Positions 8,715 to 19,052 of a DNA stretch of 64,000 nt are shown here, one piece after another. This DNA comes from Roseiarcus sp963730555 (GTDB lineage: Bacteria; Pseudomonadota; Alphaproteobacteria; Rhizobiales; Beijerinckiaceae), in assembly GCA_963730555.1 (NCBI GenBank), contig CAVSSS010000006.1, forward strand, positions 186,001-250,000, read 5' to 3'. Made by a program: the position numbers and the translations under genes. Position 1 is the first letter of the stretch, and every line of letters begins with the position of its first letter. The notes under the pieces were generated by a model. That model was given only the letters and a program-made list of their open reading frames with translations. It was not told where the DNA came from and did not search any database.

Positions 8715-10013
8715 ATGAGGGACCATCCGGTTTTCCGCTGTGCGTCCGCCATCGCAAAGTTCGATTGGCGCACGACATGTTTTGCGTCGGCGCTCACTGC
8801 CGTTGTGGGATTCTCTCCCGCCTCGCAGGCGGCGGACAGCGGCAATTGGATCGGCTCCTGGACGTCGAGTCCACAGCCGGCATGGGGCCCGGACTTTCCT
8901 GTGCCGCTCGGCATACCCGCCAATCTTTGGAAGCAGACCATCCGTCAGACCGCGCGTCTCAGCATTGGCGGCAGCCGCGTGCGGATCGTGCTGTCGAACG
9001 AATATGGAAAGGCGCCGCTGACGATTGGCGCGGCGAATATCGCGTTGGCTGGAGAGGGAGGCAAGATCAAGGAGGGGTCTGCTCACGCGCTGACTTTCGG
9101 CGGAAATCCGACTATCGTCATTCCTCCCGGCGCGCCGGCGATCAGCGACCCTGTCGACATGAGTGTCGATCCGCTCGCTCTCGTCTCGGTCAACCTCTAC
9201 CTGCCGGAGGTTACGCCCTTAACCACCATCCATTGGGATGGGCATCAGACCGCCTATGTGGGCGCCGGAGATCAGGTCGCCGACGTCGACTTCAAGGCCG
9301 ATTCGAAACTGACCCAACGCGCGTTCCTGACCGAAATCCTGGTTGACGCGCCGGCTGGCGCGCGCACCGTCGTGGCGTTCGGCGATTCGATCACCGACGG
9401 CGACGGCTCCACCGTTGACGGCAATGACCGGTGGCCCGACCGCCTGGCCGAGCGGCTCGTGAAGGTTGGCGGACCGCCTGTCGCGGTCCTCAATGAGGGA
9501 ATATCGGGCGCCAAAGTTTTGTCCGACCGGATGGGCGTCAATGCGCTCGCGCGCTTCGACGCCGACGTGTTGAGCCAGCCGAAGGCGGACACGGTCATTC
9601 TGATGATGGGCATCAATGATGTTGGGTGGCCCGGCAGCGGCTTGGCTGCGCATGATCCCGAACCCACTGCGGAAGCGATCATTGAGGGCTACAAGCAATT
9701 GATCGCACGCGCGCATGCGCACGGGATGCGGATCATCGGCGCCACGCTTACGCCCTTCGGAGATTCGTTCGCAGGCACTCCGTTCGAAGGCTACTACACG
9801 CCGGAGAAAGAGAAGATCCGTGTGGCGCTCAATGATTTCATTCGCAGCGGCGCCTTCGACGGCGTTATCGACTTCGACAAGATCATCGTCGATCCCCAGA
9901 AACCGGGCTACTCCCTGCCGAAGTATGATAAGGGGGATCATCTCCATCCAAACGCCGCCGGCTACCAGGCGATGGGCGGCGCGATTGATCTGAACACGAT
10001 GACAACCCAGTGA
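8715..10013 (+). CDS. Secreted SGNH/GDSL hydrolase (esterase)
   Basis: 432 residues. The export signal has an unusually long n-region and is cleaved near PASQAAD (residues 36-41). An N-terminal beta domain (about 45-210) precedes an SGNH catalytic domain. The four conserved blocks are visible: AFGDSITDG with the nucleophile Ser near residue 224, Gly in NEGISG, Asn in MGINDVG, and DHLH with catalytic Asp and His at about 408 and 411. The family hydrolyses ester bonds of acylated sugars, lipids or peptides; members with this N-terminal domain are often acyl- or polysaccharide esterases. GGGGAGG before the ATG fixes the start. Unbroken. Confidence 0.88.
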   Translation: MRDHPVFRCASAIAKFDWRTTCFASALTAVVGFSPASQAADSGNWIGSWTSSPQPAWGPDFPVPLGIPANLWKQTIRQTARLSIGGSRVRIVLSNEYGKAPLTIGAANIALAGEGGKIKEGSAHALTFGGNPTIVIPPGAPAISDPVDMSVDPLALVSVNLYLPEVTPLTTIHWDGHQTAYVGAGDQVADVDFKADSKLTQRAFLTEILVDAPAGARTVVAFGDSITDGDGSTVDGNDRWPDRLAERLVKVGGPPVAVLNEGISGAKVLSDRMGVNALARFDADVLSQPKADTVILMMGINDVGWPGSGLAAHDPEPTAEAIIEGYKQLIARAHAHGMRIIGATLTPFGDSFAGTPFEGYYTPEKEKIRVALNDFIRSGAFDGVIDFDKIIVDPQKPGYSLPKYDKGDHLHPNAAGYQAMGGAIDLNTMTTQ

Positions 10014-10188
10014 GCCTTGGGCTCGGAAGCCCCGGCGCATGGGCAGCGCCGGCAGCCTCTCGCACTCGTCTTCCTTCCGCTTCTCCTGCCTCGAGCAACG
10101 CCGCCGTCGCCGCTGGCCGACGCTCCCCATACTGTTTGCCGACGCGAACTCTCGCGATAGGCTGACGCCGACGGAGACCGCTTGCAGC

Positions 10189-11547
10189 ATGATCGAGAAC
10201 TTGGAAAAGCGGTCCGCCGCGGAAGTCGGGCGTCTCATCCGGTTAGGCAGGCTCGATCCGGTCGAGGTGGCGGAATTCTTTTTGGGTCGCATCGAGCGCG
10301 ATCGCGAGAATCCGTCGTTCATTCTCGTAACGCGCGAACGGGCTCTCAAGGAAGCACAGGCAAGCCGCATGCGTCATCGCGAGGGACGGGCGGCGGGCCC
10401 GCTCGATGGCGTTCCCATCGCCTGGAAGGACCTTGTCGACATGGCGGGCGAGCGCACCACCGCAGGATCCGCGCTCTACGCCGAGTCGCCGCCGAAAGAG
10501 AACGACGCGCCGATCGTCGCGAACCTGGCCGCGGCCGGAATGGTGGCCCTGGGTAAGACCAATCTCTCGGAATTCGCCTTCTCGGCGCTCGGGCTCAATC
10601 CGCATTTCGGGACGCCGAGGAATCCTCGCGATCCGGCGACGCCTCGGGTCGCCGGCGGATCCTCGTCGGGCGCCGCGGTCGCGGTCGCTGGCGGCCTTTC
10701 GCCTTGCGCGATAGGCAGCGACACCGGCGGTTCGATCCGCGCGCCGGCCAGCTTCTGCGGCATCGTCGGGTTTAAGACCAGCGAAGGTCGGATCGATAAG
10801 CACGGCGTATTTCCGCTTTCGCGCACGCTCGACACGATCGGCCCGATGGCGCGCACGGTCGAGGATTGCGTGCTGATCGACATGGCGTTGCGCGGCCAGT
10901 CGAGCACTTCCGTACGTCCGATCAATCTTGGCGGCGTCGAATTCGTCGTGCCCGACAAGAGCGGGATCGATGACGCGCAGCCCGCGGTTGCGGCCAATCT
11001 CGAGACCACGATGAAGCGGCTTGCGGCCGCGGGCGCCAAAGTCAAGTCGAGGCCGGTCCGCACGATTGGCGCGATGCGTACGCTCTCCGCGCAATTCGGC
11101 TCGTTCGTCGCCATCGAGGCTTATGCGGAACACCACGCCATCTTTGATTCCCCGGACGCCCAACGCATGGATCGACGCGTGGTGAAACGAGCCCGGGGGG
11201 GACGGGTCAGCGCGCAGGACGCAATGAATTTTCGCCGCTGCCGCGAGACACTCATCGCAGCGTTGACTGACGAACTGAAGGGAGCGGCGCTGGTGTTGCC
11301 CGCGACGCCGATGACGGCCCCGGCTATCGATCCCCTCGAGCGCGACGACGAATTGTTCCGCGTCACCAATCTGCGCGCCATTCACTATACGTTTCTCGGC
11401 AACCTGTTCCGGATGTGCGGCCTCGCGCTGCCCTCCGGAGAGGACGCCAAGGGCCTGCCCACCGGCGTCCAGTTCCTTGCGCCGGGCGGCGATGACGAGC
11501 GTCTTTTGTCGATCGGGCTCAGCATCGAGAAAGCGCTCGCGAGCTGA
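10189..11547 (+). CDS. Amidase-signature hydrolase
   Basis: 452 residues of the amidase-signature family (amide or carbamate hydrolysis; GatA is a relative). The Ser-cisSer-Lys triad is visible: Lys in PIAWKDL near residue 79, the cis-Ser in AGGSSSGAAVA near 157, and the nucleophile Ser in SDTGGSIRAPA near 181. The start is the ATG at 10189, where the IENLEKRSAAEVGRLIR helix begins; in-frame codons upstream (from 10039) look non-coding. No gatC or gatB partner is nearby, so a free-standing amidase is more likely than the tRNA amidotransferase subunit. Convergent with the next gene by nine bases. Confidence 0.88.
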   Translation: MIENLEKRSAAEVGRLIRLGRLDPVEVAEFFLGRIERDRENPSFILVTRERALKEAQASRMRHREGRAAGPLDGVPIAWKDLVDMAGERTTAGSALYAESPPKENDAPIVANLAAAGMVALGKTNLSEFAFSALGLNPHFGTPRNPRDPATPRVAGGSSSGAAVAVAGGLSPCAIGSDTGGSIRAPASFCGIVGFKTSEGRIDKHGVFPLSRTLDTIGPMARTVEDCVLIDMALRGQSSTSVRPINLGGVEFVVPDKSGIDDAQPAVAANLETTMKRLAAAGAKVKSRPVRTIGAMRTLSAQFGSFVAIEAYAEHHAIFDSPDAQRMDRRVVKRARGGRVSAQDAMNFRRCRETLIAALTDELKGAALVLPATPMTAPAIDPLERDDELFRVTNLRAIHYTFLGNLFRMCGLALPSGEDAKGLPTGVQFLAPGGDDERLLSIGLSIEKALAS

Positions 11548-11555
11548 CGAGAGCG

Positions 11556-12877
11556 TCACTTGCCCTTGTACGATAGGCGCCACATCGAGCCGCTGCCGTC
11601 GTCGCTGACGAGCAGCGAACCATCATGCGCCACAGCGACGCCGACCGGGCGACCCCACACGCTCTTGTCGTCGCCGACGAAGCCGACAAGAAAATCCTCG
11701 TACACGCCCGTCGGCTTGCCCTCTTTTTCATCACGAGGCGAACGACTTTGTAGCCCGTGCGCTTCGAGCAATTCCACGATCCGTGCAGAGTGACGAACGC
11801 GTCGCCCTTGTATTCAGAAGGAAACTGATCCGCCGTATAGAAGGCGAGACCGAGCGGCGCCGAATGCGCCTGAATGAGAACGTCGGGCGTAGTGACGCTT
11901 TTCGCCAGATCGGGCCGCTCGCCCTTATGGCGAGGGTCCTGATGATCGCCGAGATAGTACCAGGGCCAGCCATAGAACGCGCCCTCCGCGACATGCGTCG
12001 CATAGTCGGGCGGCAGGTCGTCGCCAAGTCCGTCGCGCTCGTTGACGGCGCACCAGAGCGCGCCGGTTCCGGGCTGAACCGCAAGCCCCGAGCAATTGCG
12101 AATGCCGGTCGCGTAGACCCGCTCATGTCCGCCGTCGGGATCGAAGGCGAGCACGTCGGCGCGGTCCTTCTCGTCGCCGAAGGAGGCGCCGACTGGCGCT
12201 CCCGCGATGCTGGCTTGGTCCGGCGTCGGCACGCCCTCGTCAACATTGCTGCCGGAGCCGACCGAAACGAACAATGTCTTGTCGTTGGGCGAGAAGGCGA
12301 GGTCGCGGGTCCAGTGCCCGCCGCCGCTTGGCAGGCTCGCGATCTTCTCGGGCGCGCCGCCCGCTTTCATCTCTCCGCTGCGATAGGGAAAGCGGACGAC
12401 GGAGTCCGGCGTCGCGACATAGACAAACTTCGGATCCGCTCCTGAAGGATAGAAGGCGATGCCGTATGGCCGCTGCAAGCCCTCGGCGAAGATCTCGCCT
12501 TGCGCGGGCTTAGCGCCGGCCTCGCCTGGGCGAAAGACGCGCACCCGCCCGGCGCCGGTTTCGGCAACGAAAATATCGCCATTGGGCGCGATGCGAATGA
12601 CGCGCGGCATGTTGAGCCCGCTGGCGAAAAGATCGACCGCGAAGCCCGGCGGCGCCTTGGGAACGTCGTCCTCCGTCCGCGCTTTGCGCTCTGACATGTT
12701 CGCCGTCGAGCGCGTCGCATAAGGCGCCGGCAGGTCGGCCGGCGTGATCAGGCGGCGCACGCCTGGCGCGTCCGTCCGCCAGTCGCCGAACGCGGCTGGG
12801 CCGGTGCGGACCGCCACGTCGGCAAGCGCCGGCGCCGCGGTGAGAAGGCACATGAGAACGAGAGATCCGAGCCGCAT
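11556..12877 (-). CDS. PQQ-type sugar/sorbosone dehydrogenase, exported (frame broken near 11721-11729)
   Basis: Six-bladed beta-propeller dehydrogenase of the soluble glucose/L-sorbosone dehydrogenase family, which oxidises sugars or aldoses in the periplasm with PQQ. A signal peptide (SLVLMCLLTAAPALA) is present. Family positions are GLNMPRVIRIAPNGD, a His in SGGGHWTRDLAFSP, the RNCSGLAVQP segment and AFYGWPWYYLGDHQDPR. After VVRLVMKK the direct frame turns into nonsense and would overrun the amidase gene. A one-base shift in the A5G2 run gives EGKPTGVYEDFLVGFVGDD and a normal end MWRLSYKGK at 11556. About 440 residues when repaired. No PQQ synthesis genes are in view. Confidence 0.87.
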
Positions 12878-12998
12878 TCATCCCACCTTGGTGACAATAA
12901 ACCCTCCAGGCGCACTCTCGTTCCTGCCTCAGCGCGTTCTCTTCCGTCCAATCACATAGAGTTCATGTTTGCGGCCGCCTCTTCGCGGAGGATGCGGC

Positions 12999-13582
12999 TC
13001 AATGCCGCGTCTCCCGCCCCATCAGATAGAATTCATCGTTCGGCCTGATCGAGAACGCGTTGGCGAGCCTGTTCGACATCGCGAACATGAGCCGACGATG
13101 GCCGCAATATCCCACGCGTCATCGTCAGAAAAGCCGTGGCGCTTCAGCTCCTCGTAGTCCTTATCCTCAATCGCGTGCGAGCGTTCCGCGACTTTGACGG
13201 CGAAGTCGAGCATCGCTCTCTCCCTCGGCGCGAGGTCGGCCTTGCGATAATTGACGGCGACCTGATCGGCGATGAGCGGGTTCTTCGCGCGGATGCGCAG
13301 GATCGCCCCATGGGCGACGACGCAATAAGTGCAGTTGTTAACGCCCGAGGTCGCGACCACGATCATTTCGCGCTCGGCCTTGCTCAGGCCGCCCGGCTTT
13401 TCCATCAGCGCGTCATGATAGGCGAAGAAGGCGCGAAACTCGTCCGGCCTCCGCGCAAGCGCAAGAAAGACATTAGGAACGAAGCCCGATTTTTCCATGA
13501 CCGCGGCGATCCGCTCGCGAATGTCGTCGGGAAGATCGCGAAGCTCGGGCGGAGGAAATCGGCTGATCGGCGGCTTGGTCAC
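12999..13582 (-). CDS. Carboxymuconolactone decarboxylase-fold, AhpD-like protein (frame broken near 13090)
   Basis: Alpha-helical peroxidase-related protein. The redox motif is seen as NNCTYCVVAH (Cys-x-x-Cys then His), as in AhpD-type alkylhydroperoxidases. Start taken at GTG 13582 (TKPPISRFPPPELRDL) with GAGG seven bases before it; in-frame codons upstream do not look conserved. The direct frame ends SCSRCRTGSPT. One base inserted near 13090 gives MFAMSNRLANAFSIRPND and ends at 12999, the family's usual ending. About 194 residues. Divergent from the flavin monooxygenase gene. Likely role: thiol peroxidase or oxidative-stress protein. Confidence 0.8.
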
Positions 13583-13656
13583 GAGATGCCTCACTCTTTC
13601 GCCCCATGCTAACATCACGACTCGCGTGCTGCGAAGCATGCGAGTCGAGGGCCCTC

Positions 13657-14706
13657 ATGCAGTTTGGCGCTTATACATTCGTCGAGACTCGGCGCGACCC
13701 GCTGACCGGTGAGCCGGTCGATGTCGACAAGGCCTTCGCTGACGTCATCGAGCAGATCGAACTCGCCGATCGCGTCGGCCTCGATGTGTTCGGGCTTGGC
13801 GAACATCATCGGCCGGATTACGCGGTCTCGGCGCCGGCGGTGGCTTTGGCCGCGGCTGCCGCGCGCACCAAGCGCATTCGCTTGACGAGCGCGGTCACGG
13901 TGCTGTCGTCGGACGACCCGGTGCGCGTCTATCAGCAATTCGCCACCCTCGATCTCATCTCGGACGGACGCGCCGAGATCATGGCGGGGCGCGGCTCGTT
14001 CATCGAATCCTTTCCGCTGTTCGGCTACGACCTCAACGACTATGACGAACTGTTCGCCGAGAAGCTCGATCTCCTGCTTGCAATCCGCGCCGGGCCCGAG
14101 GTCACGTGGAAAGGCCGGCATCGGGCGCCGATAAACGGTCAGGGCGTCTATCCGCGCGCGCTGCAACAGCCGTTGCCGGTGTGGATCGCCTCCGGCGGCA
14201 CGCCGCAATCCGTCGCACGCGCCGGCGCGCTCGGCTTGCCACTGGCGATTGCGATCATCGGCGGGCCGCCGTTCCGGTTTGGACCGCTGGCGGAGCTCTA
14301 TCGCGAGGCGGGCCGTCGCGCGGGCGTCGCGCCGGACAGGCTCAAGGTCGGGAATCAATGGCCATGGCTTCCTCGCCGACACCACCAAAGCCGCGGTCGA
14401 CGCATTCTTCGGTCCTTACGCCGAGGTGATGAGCCGCATCGCCGCGAGCGCGGCTGGCCGGCCTTGTCGCGCGCGCAATTCGATCAGGACCGCGGCCCGC
14501 GCGGACACTTGATCGTCGGAACACCCGACGAGGCCGTCGCCGAAATCCTCGCCCAGCACGAGGTCTTCCGCCACGACCGCTATCTCATGCAGATGAAGGT
14601 CGGCGCCCAGCCACAAACGGCGATCCTGCGCTCGATCGAGCTTCTCGGCACCGTCGTCGCGCCCAAGGTGCGGGCGGAACTGGCGAAGCGTAAGGTCCCG
14701 GCGTGA
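13657..14706 (+). CDS. Luciferase-like (LLM) flavin-dependent oxidoreductase, two compensating frame breaks
   Basis: FMN/F420-type TIM-barrel monooxygenase family, about 350 residues. Seen are GLGEHHRPDYAVSAP, RIRLTSAVTVLSSDDPVRV and AEIMAGRGSFIESFPLFG, all typical. Between about 14350 and 14450 the frame is shifted. The expected INGHGFLADTTKAAVDAFF is encoded one frame over, and the original frame resumes at RGWPALSRAQFDQD. The total length is unchanged, so two opposite indels are implied. Start ATG 13657 with GAGGG upstream; the frame extends further 5' but into non-conserved codons. The substrate is unknown. A DNA-level error is more likely than a frameshifted natural protein because the out-of-frame segment is well conserved. 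Confidence 0.86.
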   Translation: MQFGAYTFVETRRDPLTGEPVDVDKAFADVIEQIELADRVGLDVFGLGEHHRPDYAVSAPAVALAAAAARTKRIRLTSAVTVLSSDDPVRVYQQFATLDLISDGRAEIMAGRGSFIESFPLFGYDLNDYDELFAEKLDLLLAIRAGPEVTWKGRHRAPINGQGVYPRALQQPLPVWIASGGTPQSVARAGALGLPLAIAIIGGPPFRFGPLAELYREAGRRAGVAPDRLKVGNQWPWLPRRHHQSRGRRILRSLRRGDEPHRRERGWPALSRAQFDQDRGPRGHLIVGTPDEAVAEILAQHEVFRHDRYLMQMKVGAQPQTAILRSIELLGTVVAPKVRAELAKRKVPA

Positions 14707-14836
14707 AGGGCGCGGCGGCCGCGCTCGGATCGACTTTCTCAAGGCGACGCGAAGCGACCCGAAAGGCGTGCTCCGAGCCCGTCGATCCCGGCGAGCGCCC
14801 GAGCCGGCCGCTTCGCGCCAGGCGCTTCCGCGCGCT

Positions 14837-15839
14837 TCACAGTTTTTGCCACGATCCGCTCTTGGCGGAGCGAAACAGGGCGTCGATGACGCGCATGTTG
14901 GTGATCGCGTCCTCGATTCCGAACTCAAGCGGCGATCCGTCCAAGATCGCGCGGGAGAACGCGTCGCCCTGCAGCGTGTACTGGTCGCAGACCGGGAACG
15001 CCTCGATCCGCCGCCCGCCGCCGAAGAGATCGGCGCCGCTGTCGATGGCGATTTCGGTCGGGCGATCGGGCGGGGCGTTGAACGGGATCATGACCTCGAT
15101 CCGCCCCTGGTCGCCCATGATCGTCACGCGCTGATGCGCCGACGATTGGGTGCCGACGGTGAAGGTCAGATGGCGTCCGCCGGGGAACTCGAGGAGCGCG
15201 CTCGTGAGGCGATCGGTCTTGAACTTAGGGTCCCAGTCGATCGTCGCCACGACCCGGCTCGGCTCGGCGCCGAATATGAAGCGCGCGGTGAGAATGGCGT
15301 AGCAGCCGATGTCGTAAAGCCCGCCGCCGCCCGGCGGGCGATTGCGCACGTTGTCTGGATCAATGCAGCCGGTAGGAGAAGAAGGTTTGGATCGCCTGCG
15401 CTTCTCCGATCGACCCGTTACGCGCAAGCTCGCGCGCGCGGCGCCACTGGGGGTGGAAGCGCACCATGAAGGCTTCGGCGACCAGTTTGCCGGATCGGTT
15501 GCGCGCGTCGATCAGCGGACGCGCCTCTTCCGCGTTGAGCGCGATCGGCTTTTCGCACAAAACGTGCTTGCCGGCTGCGAGCGCGCGAAGCGTCCAGGGC
15601 ACATGCCCCTCGTTGGGCAGCGGATTGTAGATCGCCTCGATCTCGGAATCGGCCAGCAGGTCCTCATAGGAACCGTAGGCGCGCTGGATGCCGAGCTTAT
15701 CCGCGGCCGCCCGCGCCTTGCCCATCTCGCGCGAGGCGATCGCGGTGATTTCCGAGACCTCGGCCCGCTGCATCGCCGGGATCACCTTTTCGACGGCGAT
15801 CTTGGCGACGCCAATCACGCCCCACCTGACCTTGCGCAA
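14837..15839 (-). CDS. Gfo/Idh/MocA-family dehydrogenase (frame broken near 15362-15368)
   Basis: NAD(P)-dependent sugar or inositol oxidoreductase. The N-terminal Rossmann part begins RWGVIGVAKIA and has the family's EKPIALN signature. The C-terminal alpha/beta part has YDIGCYAILTARFIFG. One extra base near 15365 splits it: SYRL on one side and DPDNVRNRPPGGGGL on the other join when corrected, giving about 333 residues. It is the last gene of a minus-strand run frcB-frcC-frcA-aldo/keto reductase-this gene, 51 bases after the reductase. It probably acts on the sugar imported by the transporter, or a derivative; this is inference from position. Confidence 0.87.
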
Positions 15840-15890
15840 CCGCTTCCCCTCCTGTTGAGATCGTCGCCCGGCTGCGAGCGGCGGAAATCC

Positions 15891-16934
15891 TTACGCTTTC
15901 TTTGGTCCCGGCACGCGCCCTTCGGCCGTACGGGCGAGCATCCAGCCCGGATATTCGGGCTTGAGCGTGCTCGCTTCGTCGAGCTTCGTGATCTCTTCCG
16001 GCGTGAGCGTGAGTTCGGTTGCAGCGAGATTGTCGTCCAGCTGCTCGACGGTCTTGGCGCCGATGATCACGCTCATCACGCCCTTGCGTTGCAAAAGCCA
16101 GGCGAGCGCGACACGGGCGACGCTCGTGCTGTGGGCCTTGGCGACCGGCTCCATGGCGTCGATGATGTCGTAGGCGCGTTCCTTGTCGATGGGCGGGAAA
16201 TCAAACACCGTGCGGCGCGAATCGTTGACACCGCGCTTGTCGCGCGTGTATTTGCCAGAAAGGAATCCGCCCGCAAGCGGGCTCCACACCATGACGCCGA
16301 GGCCCTGGTCCTCGACCACCGGCACGATCTCGCGTTCGAGTTCGCGCCCCGCGATCGAGTAGTAGGCCTGAACGGTCTCAAAGCGAGCGTAGCCGCGCTT
16401 ATCCGAAATGCCGAGCGCCTTCATGATCTGCCAGGCAGCATAGTTCGAGCAGCCAATCGTCCGCACGAAGCCGCGGCTCACGCAATCGTCCAGCGCCCGC
16501 AGCGTCTGTTCGAGCGGCGTGACGGGGTCGAAGCTGTGGACCTGATAGAGATCGATGTGATCGAGGCTAAGTCGTTTCAGGCTGGCCGCGATCTGATCCA
16601 TGATGTGGCCGCGCGAAAGGCCCACGGAATTCGGACCCTGCCCCATCCGGCCGCGCACCTTCGTCGCGATGATGACGTCCTCGCGCTTGACGCCGAGGTC
16701 GCGCAAAGCCTGGCCGACCTGAACTTCGGACTGGCCTTCGGAATAGACGTTGGCCGTGTCGATGAAATTGACCCCGGCTTCGAGCGCGCGGCCGACGAGC
16801 TTGGTGGAGGCGGCCTGATCGAGCGTCCCAATATTGCGCCACATTCCGCCGGCGCTGCCGCCGTGAAATGTCATCGCGCCAAGACAGATTTCCGAGACAT
16901 ATTGACCCGTGCGGCCAAGCGGTCGATAGCGCAT
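15891..16934 (-). CDS. Aldo/keto reductase in sugar operon
   Basis: 347 residues, unbroken. Catalytic Asp/Tyr in IDTANVYSEG, Lys in IATKVRG, His in YQVHSFD, and cofactor segment SVIIGAKTVEQL. The C-terminal EYPGWMLARTAEGR is typical of the MocA/Tas-like aldo/keto reductases found beside sugar ABC transporters. It follows the ATPase gene of the FrcBCA-type transporter by about 150 bases and precedes the Gfo/Idh gene. A role in reducing or oxidising the imported sugar is inferred. The start is the ATG at 16932-16934; the ribosome site is weak. Confidence 0.92.
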   Translation of the reverse strand: MRYRPLGRTGQYVSEICLGAMTFHGGSAGGMWRNIGTLDQAASTKLVGRALEAGVNFIDTANVYSEGQSEVQVGQALRDLGVKREDVIIATKVRGRMGQGPNSVGLSRGHIMDQIAASLKRLSLDHIDLYQVHSFDPVTPLEQTLRALDDCVSRGFVRTIGCSNYAAWQIMKALGISDKRGYARFETVQAYYSIAGRELEREIVPVVEDQGLGVMVWSPLAGGFLSGKYTRDKRGVNDSRRTVFDFPPIDKERAYDIIDAMEPVAKAHSTSVARVALAWLLQRKGVMSVIIGAKTVEQLDDNLAATELTLTPEEITKLDEASTLKPEYPGWMLARTAEGRVPGPKKA

Positions 16935-17083
16935 GAAACGACTGTCCTTATGTGGGAGCGCCGCGCCGGGTCGCGCGGCCTGAAGAATGCCGTATTCAAC
17001 CGCGCCCGGCCCGATTAGGCAAATCGCTGTTTCGTGACTGGCGTCGTGAGATGAGCTGCGCCCGTTCCGCGACGAAACTGGCG

Positions 17084-17866
17084 TCAGGCGGCCTCTGCTT
17101 CGACAGGCGGGGCCAAGGCGCCGGTCATCATCGCAACCGCATCCGACATCGTCACCTGTTTCGGGTCCACGACGGTCAAGCGGCGGCCCAGGCGGTGGAT
17201 GTGAATGCGGTCGGCGACTTCGAACACGTGGGGCATGTTGTGGGAGATCAGAATGATCGGCAGCCCGCGCTTCTTCACGTCAAGAATGAGTTCGAGCACG
17301 CGACGCGATTCCTTGACGCCGAGCGCGGCTGTCGGCTCGTCCATGATCACGACGCGCTTGGCGAAAGCCGCGGCGCGCGCCACCGCCACGCCCTGGCGCT
17401 GGCCGCCAGACAAGGTTTCAACGGGTTGATGGATGTTCTGGATCGTCATCAGGCCAAGCTCGTTGAGCTTCTCCCGCGCGAATTTCGCCATGCGGGCGCG
17501 ATCGGTCGCTCGGAACCATTGGCCCATGACGCCTGGCGCCCGAGGCTCTCGGCCGAGGAACATGTTGTCGGCGATCGACAAAGCCGGCGAGAGAGCCAAC
17601 GTCTGATACACGGTCTCGATGCCCGCTTCGCGCGCCGCGATCGGCGAGGTGAAGTGAACGACTTCTCCGCCAAGGCGAATCTCGCCCGAGTCGGGAATGA
17701 CGGCGCCGCAGAGGGCCTTGATCAGGGTCGACTTGCCCGCGCCGTTGTCCCCAATGACAGCAAGGATCTCGCCGGGAAAAAGCTCGAAGTCGGCGTGGTC
17801 GAGCGCGGTGACCCGTCCATAGCGCTTGACCAGGGAGCGAGCCAGGAGGACCGGTTCGACGCTCAT
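17084..17866 (-). CDS. frcA: Sugar ABC transporter ATP-binding protein, FrcA-like
   Basis: About 260 residues, a single nucleotide-binding domain. Walker A GDNGAGKST, Q-loop in TVYQTLALSPALS, signature LSGGQRQ, Walker B VVIMDEPTAAL and H-loop SHN are all present. A single-domain ATPase of the CUT2/ribose-type family, rather than the usual duplicated RbsA form, matches FrcA of the rhizobial fructose system. Start ATG 17866 overlaps the permease stop as ATGA, with GGAGAG upstream. A GTG at 17887 is a weaker alternative. The assignment to fructose is by similarity of the set and is inference. Confidence 0.85.
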   Translation of the reverse strand: MSVEPVLLARSLVKRYGRVTALDHADFELFPGEILAVIGDNGAGKSTLIKALCGAVIPDSGEIRLGGEVVHFTSPIAAREAGIETVYQTLALSPALSIADNMFLGREPRAPGVMGQWFRATDRARMAKFAREKLNELGLMTIQNIHQPVETLSGGQRQGVAVARAAAFAKRVVIMDEPTAALGVKESRRVLELILDVKKRGLPIILISHNMPHVFEVADRIHIHRLGRRLTVVDPKQVTMSDAVAMMTGALAPPVEAEAA

Positions 17867-18942
17867 TTCGACACTCTCCGGATCCACTGGTCAAGCGCGA
17901 CCGCGACGATGATCAGGACGCCGATGGCGAACTCCTGCCAAAGCACGTCAAGTCCAGCGAGGGAAACCGCGGAGCGGAAGACGCCGACGATCAGCGCGCC
18001 GACGAGCGTCCCGATGATCGACCCTCTACCGCCGAACAGCGACGTGCCGCCGATCACCACCGCGGTGATGCTGTCGAGATTGGCGTTCTCGCCCGCGGTT
18101 GGGCTGATGGCGCCGACGCGGCCGATCAGCGCCCAGCCGGCGATCCCGGCGATGAGGCCTGCGAGCACGTAGACGCTGAGCAGAATGCGATCCGTATTGA
18201 TGCCGGCGAGCCGCGCGGCCTCCGGGTCGTCGCCCGTGGCGTGGATATGGCGGCCGAAGGCGGTGCGGTTGAGGATGTACCAGACGACCGCAGCGACCGC
18301 GAGCATGAGGAACGTGCCCCACATGATCCGGGCGCCACCAATCGCAATCTGATTGCCCATGACCTGCAGGAACCAAGCCTTGTCCTGGATATCCTGCATC
18401 CCGATGGTTTCGCTCTGCGAATAGTAGGTGTTGAGCGCTCCGATGATGCTGAGCGTGCCGAGCGTGACGATGAACGGCGGCATCTTGAGCCGCGTTATCA
18501 GCGTTCCGTTCAGATAGCCGAAGGCGGCGCCGACCAAGATGCCGATAGGAAAGGCGATGAGCGTCGGAACGCCGCCGTAGACCGCCAAACGCCCCATGAC
18601 GACCGAGGAAATGACCATAATGACGCCGATCGAGAGATCGATGCCCGCAGTAAGGATCACGAGCGTCTGGCCGACGCCGACAATGCCGATGACCATCACC
18701 TGCGTGAGTATGGTCGAGAGATTGCTGGCGGCGGTGAACCGTGAAGGATTGACGATAATCCCCAACAGCACGCCGAGCAGAAGCACGACGAACGGCACAA
18801 CAGTCGGATACGCGTGGAGGAAACGCTGCGTCCGCTGGAGGAGGGTGAGACGTTCCTCCTCGAAGGAGGCCACGTTCGACGCCGCGGCGGTTAGAACCCT
18901 CTCGAACTCCTGGGGCGCGGGACGGCCAGTCGCTTCGCTCAT
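17863..18942 (-). CDS. frcC: Sugar ABC transporter permease, FrcC-like
   Basis: 359 residues of the BPD_transp_2 (CUT2) permease family. A cytosolic N-terminus (about 45 residues) is followed by roughly ten hydrophobic segments. Typical landmarks are GVGQTLVILTAGIDLSIG, the EAA-like GDDPEAARLAGINTDR loop and GGTSLFGGRGSIIGTLVGA. It forms the inner-membrane channel with the ATPase that overlaps its stop codon. Second gene of the transporter run, about 110 bases after frcB. No breaks. Confidence 0.9.
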   Translation of the reverse strand: MSEATGRPAPQEFERVLTAAASNVASFEEERLTLLQRTQRFLHAYPTVVPFVVLLLGVLLGIIVNPSRFTAASNLSTILTQVMVIGIVGVGQTLVILTAGIDLSIGVIMVISSVVMGRLAVYGGVPTLIAFPIGILVGAAFGYLNGTLITRLKMPPFIVTLGTLSIIGALNTYYSQSETIGMQDIQDKAWFLQVMGNQIAIGGARIMWGTFLMLAVAAVVWYILNRTAFGRHIHATGDDPEAARLAGINTDRILLSVYVLAGLIAGIAGWALIGRVGAISPTAGENANLDSITAVVIGGTSLFGGRGSIIGTLVGALIVGVFRSAVSLAGLDVLWQEFAIGVLIIVAVALDQWIRRVSK

Positions 18943-19052
18943 CGCTTCCTCGTTCGTCTCCGGTCGTCCTCGTCTTTTTTGAATCCGCCGCAGGTATGAC
19001 GGCAGCGGATCCCTTTTATTTCAGCGGATTAAGCTCCGAACGTGGGGGGAAA

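Noticed and set aside
10243..11583. 446-codon frame opposite the amidase
   Set aside because: Shadow of the amidase gene; no recognisable protein features.
15342..17018. 558-codon plus-strand frame
   Set aside because: Runs antisense over the Gfo/Idh and aldo/keto reductase genes; composition is that of a shadow.
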